Assembly (NCBI GenBank): GCA_016763815.1
Contig: JAESTB010000285.1
Location: forward strand, 1 to 6,554
Direction: 5' to 3'
DNA from: Arenicella sp.
GTDB lineage: Bacteria > Pseudomonadota > Gammaproteobacteria > Arenicellales > Arenicellaceae
Length of the DNA stretch: 6,554 nt
Under the pieces are notes generated by a model, which worked only from the letters and a program-made list of their open reading frames with translations, was not told the origin of the DNA and searched no databases. The position numbers and the translations under genes were made by a program. Shown here piece after piece: positions 5,434-6,554 of this stretch (its first letter is position 1; the number at the start of each line of letters is the position of its first letter).

Positions 5434-5916
5434 TCATAGCCCGTGAGTCAAATAAATAAATGCATCTCGAATATCGAAAATAAAAGAAAAGCAAATCACC
5501 GCGGTGATTACCCCAGACCATATAGTGAAGGCCGATCTTTGACCTAAGAATGGCCGCTTAGCCAATAATTGGTATAAAGCTGGGGTCCAAAAGATCAGGT
5601 GAATCAAGGCGATAAAGCCTGAGTAGTTCGGCACGCCAAATACACTGCTGGCGATGGCTCCGAAGGTCATCCCCGCGAAGAAACCGCCGATTACCCAGCG
5701 GGCAATAACATGATTTTTGACGAAAAATAGACCAGCTAAAAACGACACCATCATGCAAGCAAGCCAAAATTGGACCCACTGTGGCGAGTTATCAAATCCT
5801 TGCTTGTCAAATATTTGCATAGCCTGATGGCCGTGTTCGATTTCCTGTGCCAAGAGCGGGCCGGTGCTCAAAATCAGTGAAACAAGACAAACGAATAGGG
5901 TCGAAATATGGCGCAT
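5434..5916 (-). CDS. Uncharacterised multi-pass membrane protein with signal peptide
   Basis: I do not recognise the family. The 160-residue product begins with a clear signal peptide (MRHISTLFVCLVSLILSTGP, cleavage likely near LLAQ, 21-24). A short polar stretch of about 20 residues follows, starting EIEHGH and probably periplasmic. Then come about four membrane segments at roughly 48-66, 73-93, 99-117 and 130-148, and a short tail. Charged or histidine residues near the membrane include H28, H30, H69, H106, D148, R150 and D151. The start is well supported: AAAGGAG (minus strand, 5930-5924) lies seven bases before the ATG. A perfect TATAAT about 55 bases upstream may be its promoter. It is divergent from a PepSY-TM gene across 165 bases, so a role next to iron or heme uptake is possible but unproven. 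Small integral membrane assembly or redox-partner proteins are alternatives. Confidence 0.8.
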   Translation of the reverse strand: MRHISTLFVCLVSLILSTGPLLAQEIEHGHQAMQIFDKQGFDNSPQWVQFWLACMMVSFLAGLFFVKNHVIARWVIGGFFAGMTFGAIASSVFGVPNYSGFIALIHLIFWTPALYQLLAKRPFLGQRSAFTIWSGVITAVICFSFIFDIRDAFIYLTHGL

Positions 5917-5972
5917 GGATGTGCTCCTTTGGTTGATTGACTGGGGTTAACAGACTGGGTCTTCTCAGTTGA

Positions 5973-5978
5973 ATTATA
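5973..5978 (-). promoter_or_regulatory. Candidate -10 element for the 160-residue membrane protein gene
   Basis: The minus strand reads TATAAT here, a perfect -10 hexamer. Transcription would begin near 5966, giving a leader of about 50 bases before the well-spaced AAAGGAG and ATG. The -35 region is poor (GTTAAA at a 16-base spacer, 3 of 6 matches), so activator help or a chance match is possible. Confidence 0.4.
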
Positions 5979-6061
5979 GTGTTAGCTATCGCTGTTTAAC
6001 GGTACCATAGGTTTTGGCCCAATGTCTGTTACTCAGCCTCGAGTCATCTGTTTCAATCTAT

Positions 6062-6076
6062 AAATAATCATTACCA
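6062..6076. promoter_or_regulatory. Fur-box-like site ahead of the PepSY-TM gene
   Basis: AAATAATCATTACCA matches the 7-1-7 Fur consensus (TGATAAT-n-ATTATCA) at 11 of 14 defined positions. The 19-base window 6057-6075 matches the classic Fur box at 13 of 19. It ends five bases before the ATG at 6082 and abuts TATAAA (6059-6064), a plausible -10 with no good -35. Bound Fur would block transcription or initiation. The region is AT-rich, so a chance match is possible, but the downstream gene family is often iron-regulated. Confidence 0.45.
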
Positions 6077-6081
6077 ATTAA

Positions 6082-6554
6082 ATGTCGATCAAATTATTCC
6101 ATCGCTATATAGGCTTATTACTTTGTCTAATAATGCTCTCAATCAGTATTACCGGGGTTATCTTAGTTTGGAAAAAAGAGTACCTTTGGCTGAGTGTCGA
6201 CGGTGCACGTCAAGTGGCCGACCCCAATATGCTCGCCAAGGCCATCGAAAACATTGAAGCCAGCTATGACGATGGCGAGGTCACGTTTATTCAGCTTTAC
6301 AGCGAAGATTTGAGTATTCATAAGGTGTTCTTAAGCGACCGACGCTATGCATGGCACAACCAACGCGGCGATAAAGTTCAAGTATGGTCTGGTAATCAAC
6401 GGTGGGAGGATTTCTTTTTAGACCTCCATCACCGTTTTCTACTGGGCAATAAAATCGGTTTGAATATCGCTGGCTTTGGCGGCTTACTCGCGCTACCTCT
6501 GCTAGTACTCGGATTTATTCTTTGGTGGCCTAGGCGGCGATTGCTGTCGCTTGG
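6082..6554 (+). CDS. PepSY-associated TM (iron-uptake reductase-like) protein, N-terminal part
   Basis: The frame is open to the window edge, giving 157 residues of a protein usually around 350-500 long. An in-frame TAA directly precedes the ATG, so the start is firm although no Shine-Dalgarno sequence is seen. The N-terminus, FHRYIGLLLCLIMLSISITG (6-25), is the typical first helix of PepSY_TM proteins, with H7 at its cytoplasmic edge. An extracytoplasmic stretch (about 32-125) follows, containing a PepSY-like region, then LDLHHRFLLGNKIG (113-126), then a second helix (about 129-149) ending in the stop-transfer WWPRRR. The LHH-R-L-x-G signature is strongly characteristic. Relatives such as FoxB and PiuB act in ferric-siderophore reduction or processing at the inner membrane; FoxB carries two hemes, and H7, H116 or H117 are candidate heme ligands here (inference). 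The Fur-like site upstream fits this. A siderophore receptor gene may lie just beyond the window. Confidence 0.85.
   Translation, partial: MSIKLFHRYIGLLLCLIMLSISITGVILVWKKEYLWLSVDGARQVADPNMLAKAIENIEASYDDGEVTFIQLYSEDLSIHKVFLSDRRYAWHNQRGDKVQVWSGNQRWEDFFLDLHHRFLLGNKIGLNIAGFGGLLALPLLVLGFILWWPRRRLLSL

Noticed and set aside
5234..5521. 95-residue minus-strand open frame crossing the structured spacer
   Set aside because: It overlaps the ends of both the GST gene and the membrane-protein gene, runs through the tandem repeat and hairpin, and shows no family motif or ribosome site; it is a chance frame.

Overview
The window looks like ordinary chromosome from a free-living, probably marine gammaproteobacterium. 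This is inferred from moderate base composition (mid-40s to high-40s % GC by eye), short intergenic spaces, Shine-Dalgarno starts and a familiar gene mix: a D-aminoacylase-like amidohydrolase, a START-domain lipoprotein-like protein, a single-domain HD protein, a GST, a hemolysin III protein and a PepSY-TM protein. There are no rRNA, tRNA, CRISPR, integrase or transposase signatures. No gene is obviously broken; the first and last genes are cut by the window edges.

Layout. Bases 1-468 (+) hold the C-terminal part of a bile acid:sodium symporter (BASS) family transporter. It is followed after 56 bases by a complete 590-residue amidohydrolase (525-2297, +), so the two are probably one transcript. 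A convergent gap of 180 bases leads to a minus-strand pair: an HD-domain protein (3712-3140), then a hemolysin III/TrhA-like membrane protein (3089-2478), 50 bases apart. Divergent from this pair is an exported START-domain protein (3806-4546, +), followed by a glutathione S-transferase-like protein (4646-5263, +). The convergent gap 5264-5433 is unusually structured: a 16-bp-stem hairpin, a 14-bp tandem repeat and a short stem followed by seven T residues that is a good terminator candidate for the GST transcript. On the minus strand is a 160-residue multi-pass membrane protein of unknown function (5916-5434). Divergent from it is the start of a PepSY-associated TM protein (6082 to the window end, +), with a Fur-box-like sequence just ahead of its ATG.

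How the parts may work together. The transporter and amidohydrolase could form an uptake-and-hydrolysis pair for a carboxylated or amide compound; the substrate is not readable from sequence. The last two genes look like the edge of an iron or heme acquisition locus, because PepSY-TM proteins commonly accompany siderophore receptors and the spacer has a Fur-like site. The HD protein keeps the full H...HD...H...H...D ligand set of mixed-valent di-iron HD oxygenases such as PhnZ, so it may be an oxygenase rather than a phosphohydrolase. I found no clearly new multi-gene system. The best leads are the HD protein's chemistry, the amidohydrolase's missing metal histidines, the structured 5264-5433 spacer and the Fur/PepSY edge.
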